Shown one piece after another: positions 61,631-64,000 of a stretch of DNA of 64,000 nucleotides (positions are counted from its first letter, which is position 1; the number at the start of each line of letters is the position of its first letter). Both the position numbers and the translations under genes were made by a program. Source of the stretch: Candidatus Poribacteria bacterium (GTDB lineage: Bacteria > Poribacteria > WGA-4E > JAJDTR01); NCBI GenBank assembly GCA_028820655.1, contig JAPPIK010000031.1, positions 1 through 64,000 on the forward strand. Direction: 5' to 3'. The notes under the pieces are model-generated. The model was given only the letters and a program-made list of their open reading frames with translations. It had not been told where the DNA came from and searched no databases.

Positions 61631-62395
61631 GGGAGTATTTATTCGATCATCATGTTCTATTTTTGCCACCGGAGGTTTTCCCGCTTTTCGCACGTTATGC
61701 CGATCCCCGGCGATACCGACCTTCCACGCCCGGGGGAACCCGTCTGCACGATTCAGGGCAGAATGGGCGATATCTCTGACCATTACTGTGCAGTTAACGA
61801 ACGTGTTAGTCAGCCTCGAAAATTAACGGAATCTCTCCGATTTCAGTTGAAATGTGATGATCCGATATACCGGAATCTTGATATGTTGGGGCGCTTGGGG
61901 ATTTGACACCTGCTTGGAATCCGAGCCTCTGGCAGACGCCGGTTCAGAATCGCTTCCTCATGATCCATTTTACGTGCAAATTGTTTGCCGTAAATTCCGG
62001 AATACCATCAATATTCCGAATAGAGATATGTCGCAAGAATTGGTGAAGTAATACGGTGCGGAAGGACTCCTACCAGAAACAGAGTTTTTCATTTGCTCCG
62101 GGATACTGTGATGTGGAAACAAATTTAGAACCTATCTAAATTAATTTTGTTGGTAGGAAGAGAGAGAAACTCGGTTTCTTATGTGGTACAAACGAACAAA
62201 GCAATGCTGAGGTGGCACAAGCATTTGAAACTATTAGGCGAAAATGTAGAGTTGTAACTGCATCGGAGAGGAGGGTGAAAGAATCAGTAGCAGCAGACTC
62301 GGGGAAGGCAAACGGAATGGGAGAATTGAAAAAACGGGTTGTTGGTGCCGGTCGGCAACCGTATCGTTACCGACCAGCGCCAACGTACCGCGCGA
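61631..62395. other. Intergenic region, nothing recognised
   Basis: No gene or named element except a GAAACTCGGTTTCTT half-site at about 62166. Open frames here are short and have no family features. Confidence 0.5.
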
Positions 62396-63235
62396 TTAAT
62401 GTTTAACGTCTGCCCAGGTTGTGGCTAATTTGCCCGCGGCTTCAACGGCAACGACGCCCGCTGCAACGCCGTGAGTCATGACGTTATTGATTTCGTCTTG
62501 AGTCAGCGCGGCGAGCCAAACCGCCGCATCATCCACGCTGCCTAGAGGTATCCATGCAAGAGGAATCCACGAGAGCCATTCGCCAACCGTTAGACAGCGA
62601 TCCGATTTGTTTATCGGTCCGACGGCTTCCGCTTGGAACGCTATCTCGCCATTGAGGTATATGGTCCCGTGGGCGCCATCATACGTAAAAGCCATGTGTG
62701 CCCACTCGTTAAACGGTATCTTCATCTCGGTATTTCCGGTTTGCCAATGCCCGTTTTCATTGATGTTTGGAAGTCCTTGGCTCACTGGATCTTTAAGCGC
62801 CAACTCGGCACCTAAGCTTCCGTCGGGAGTAATGTAAAGATTCCATTCATCGTTGGCATTGCCGAAGCAGACGGGGCATTGATTGCTGTCGGGCCTGCCG
62901 GGGGTGTTCACCCACGACATGACCGTGAGCGCTTCATCAGCCTGCAGACTGCCGTCCGGATCGCAATAGTGGAGCGAAGTCGTAGCGCCGTCGAAAACCG
63001 CGGCGCCGGTCCCAATCTTGGCATCGGTCGTGTGGCCCGGTTCCGCACTTCCATCCGCAGCCGCTTCTCCCTCCTGTCCGACCGGTGACGAATCCAGGGT
63101 GATGTCATTGGCGTCGTCAAACTCCAAGTGCAAAACCAAGCTTTCCACCAGATGCCCTGCGCCATAGCTTGATCCGACAAAGCTTACACCAACGAGTAAG
63201 ACGAAGATGCAGATTAATGATTCTCTGATTCTCAT
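62396..63235 (-). CDS. Exported LamG-domain protein with AGKLATTWA tail
   Basis: Predicted 279 aa from ATG 63235 (AGGAGA 9 bases upstream). Signal peptide ICIFVLLVGVSFVGSSYGA. LamG domain from about 28 to 250 (LVLHLEFDDANDI, LTVMSWVNTPG, WAHMAFTYDGAHGTIYLNG, VDDAAVWLAALTQDEI). The tail VEAAGKLATTWADVKH is the same as in the other LamG genes. A near-consensus promoter lies 128 bases upstream on the minus strand. Confidence 0.85.
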   Translation of the reverse strand: MRIRESLICIFVLLVGVSFVGSSYGAGHLVESLVLHLEFDDANDITLDSSPVGQEGEAAADGSAEPGHTTDAKIGTGAAVFDGATTSLHYCDPDGSLQADEALTVMSWVNTPGRPDSNQCPVCFGNANDEWNLYITPDGSLGAELALKDPVSQGLPNINENGHWQTGNTEMKIPFNEWAHMAFTYDGAHGTIYLNGEIAFQAEAVGPINKSDRCLTVGEWLSWIPLAWIPLGSVDDAAVWLAALTQDEINNVMTHGVAAGVVAVEAAGKLATTWADVKH

Positions 63236-63548
63236 TTTAGATATCTCCTATTCGATTTTTTGCTTTCAAGGGGATAATGCGAGAATCTACACCTGACGAT
63301 TCCATTTCCCCTCGGCTATTGAGTGAGAACATAATCTACGGAAACCTTAGGAAATCACGGTGACTATATCACATGGTACTCTAGCTGTCAACAGAATTGC
63401 AACCTGATTTTGATTGACAGTAAATTTTGGAAACGGTTAGAATGCACGCTATATTCAGTCGCGAAAACAATGCTTCCTGTATAGATGGAGTGCTGATGCC
63501 AGTAATCCGAACGGCGCTACCTAACGAGAGATTTGAGGAGGTGCAACC
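63236..63548. other. Divergent promoter region
   Basis: Minus strand: TTGACA (63391-63386), spacer 17, TATAGT (63368-63363). Plus strand: TTGACA (63414-63419), spacer 18, TAGAAT (63438-63443). They serve the LamG gene and the propeller gene respectively. Confidence 0.6.
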
Positions 63549-64000
63549 ATGAAAGCCGCATTTGTGGCGTCCATCTGTTTTCTCGTCGGACTATCGTTCA
63601 CTATGGATGCGATGGCTCAGAGAGACAAGGGGCTGATTGTCTGGTCTTCCAATAGACATACAAGAGACGCGGGACTCCCTCCGACTTCAAACCGCGATCT
63701 TTGGGTAATGGACGCCAACGATGGTGAGAATCGCGTGAGACTTACGGATCATGCCAAAAACGAAGAGGAACCGGCATGGTCGCCGGACGGCACCCAAATC
63801 ATCTTTACGAGCAACCGAGATGGAAGGAACGACATATTCATCATCGACGTGGAAAAAGACCGGCTGGGCAGAATACTATCGGAGACGCATAAGGGAGGCT
63901 GGAATGTAGCCGTCACAATGAATAATAACATGCGCAACCTGACGAACAATCCCGGCAAGACCGACGAGTCGCCAACATGGGCGGCGAACGGTCAGACAAT
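63549..64000 (+). CDS. Exported TolB/PD40 beta-propeller protein, 3' end beyond window
   Basis: The first 150 codons are in view. ATG 63549 follows GAGGAGGTG. A signal peptide (KAAFVASICFLVGLSFTMDAMA-Q) leads to two propeller blades (LWVMDANDGENRVRLTDH, EEPAWSPDGTQIIFTSNRDG) with a longer loop (RLGRILSETHKGGWNVAVTM) before the next blade. Related to the gene at 58399. The gene continues past base 64000. Confidence 0.8.
   Translation, partial: MKAAFVASICFLVGLSFTMDAMAQRDKGLIVWSSNRHTRDAGLPPTSNRDLWVMDANDGENRVRLTDHAKNEEEPAWSPDGTQIIFTSNRDGRNDIFIIDVEKDRLGRILSETHKGGWNVAVTMNNNMRNLTNNPGKTDESPTWAANGQT

Overview
The window reads as a chromosomal segment of an uncultured bacterium, most likely Candidatus Poribacteria or a close relative. 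I infer this from the gene families, not from a marker gene. The signs are many phytanoyl-CoA-dioxygenase (PhyH) proteins, exported LamG proteins, TolB/PD40 propellers, large DUF6785-like membrane proteins, and exported proteins ending in a PNPFNPETW(I/L)PY...WDGRNEFGEGVASGVYFYHL-type tail. There are no rRNA, tRNA, phage or CRISPR genes. Several promoters match the E. coli sigma70 consensus with 17-18 bp spacers.

Layout. 0-1.9 kb: two small membrane proteins and a metallophosphoesterase. 2.0-7.2 kb: a CoA-linked set (thiolase-like protein, DUF35 OB-fold protein, M24 peptidase, ADP-forming acyl-CoA synthetase). 7.8-11.0 kb: a PQQ-type propeller lipoprotein, a HicBA toxin-antitoxin pair and a second M24 peptidase. 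12.1-18.7 kb: a promoter-led run of sugar isomerase, TIM-barrel hydrolase-like protein, PhyH oxygenase and a GT39-like membrane protein fused to LamG pieces. 19.0-21.8 kb: three more PhyH genes, one with the iron-binding Asp replaced by Ala as in 2-oxoglutarate halogenases. 22.3-32.5 kb: four tandem GH95-like genes with a DUF2283 toxin-antitoxin-like pair wedged between copies 2 and 3. 32.6-50.4 kb: a repeat-rich, decaying accessory zone with IS3 and IS66 scraps, two DUF6785-like transporters (one frameshifted at a slippery-type heptamer), exported FG-GAP, LamG and LRR-dockerin proteins, and broken paralogues. 50.4-64 kb: a PhyH gene, an SDR/Gfo-Idh-MocA operon, a Tat-exported GH127-like enzyme, a GH39-like enzyme, a GNAT acetyltransferase, TolB-like propellers, two LamG proteins and a HEAT-repeat gene with an in-frame stop.

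The genes fit a glycan-degrading heterotroph: exported LamG, LRR and propeller proteins would bind carbohydrate or protein, GH95, GH127 and GH39-like enzymes would trim sugars, dehydrogenases and isomerases would process them, and PhyH enzymes would modify small molecules.

The strongest unexplained signal is the intergenic DNA. It holds (i) a GATC-bounded element, usually exactly 35 bp, at about 20 places; (ii) several families of REP-like hairpins, most preceded by GTAG; (iii) at least three MITE-like families with inverted termini, one with visible 3-bp target duplications. The 35-bp element repeatedly sits inside REP hairpins, and one paralogous gene pair gives an empty and a filled site at the same position.
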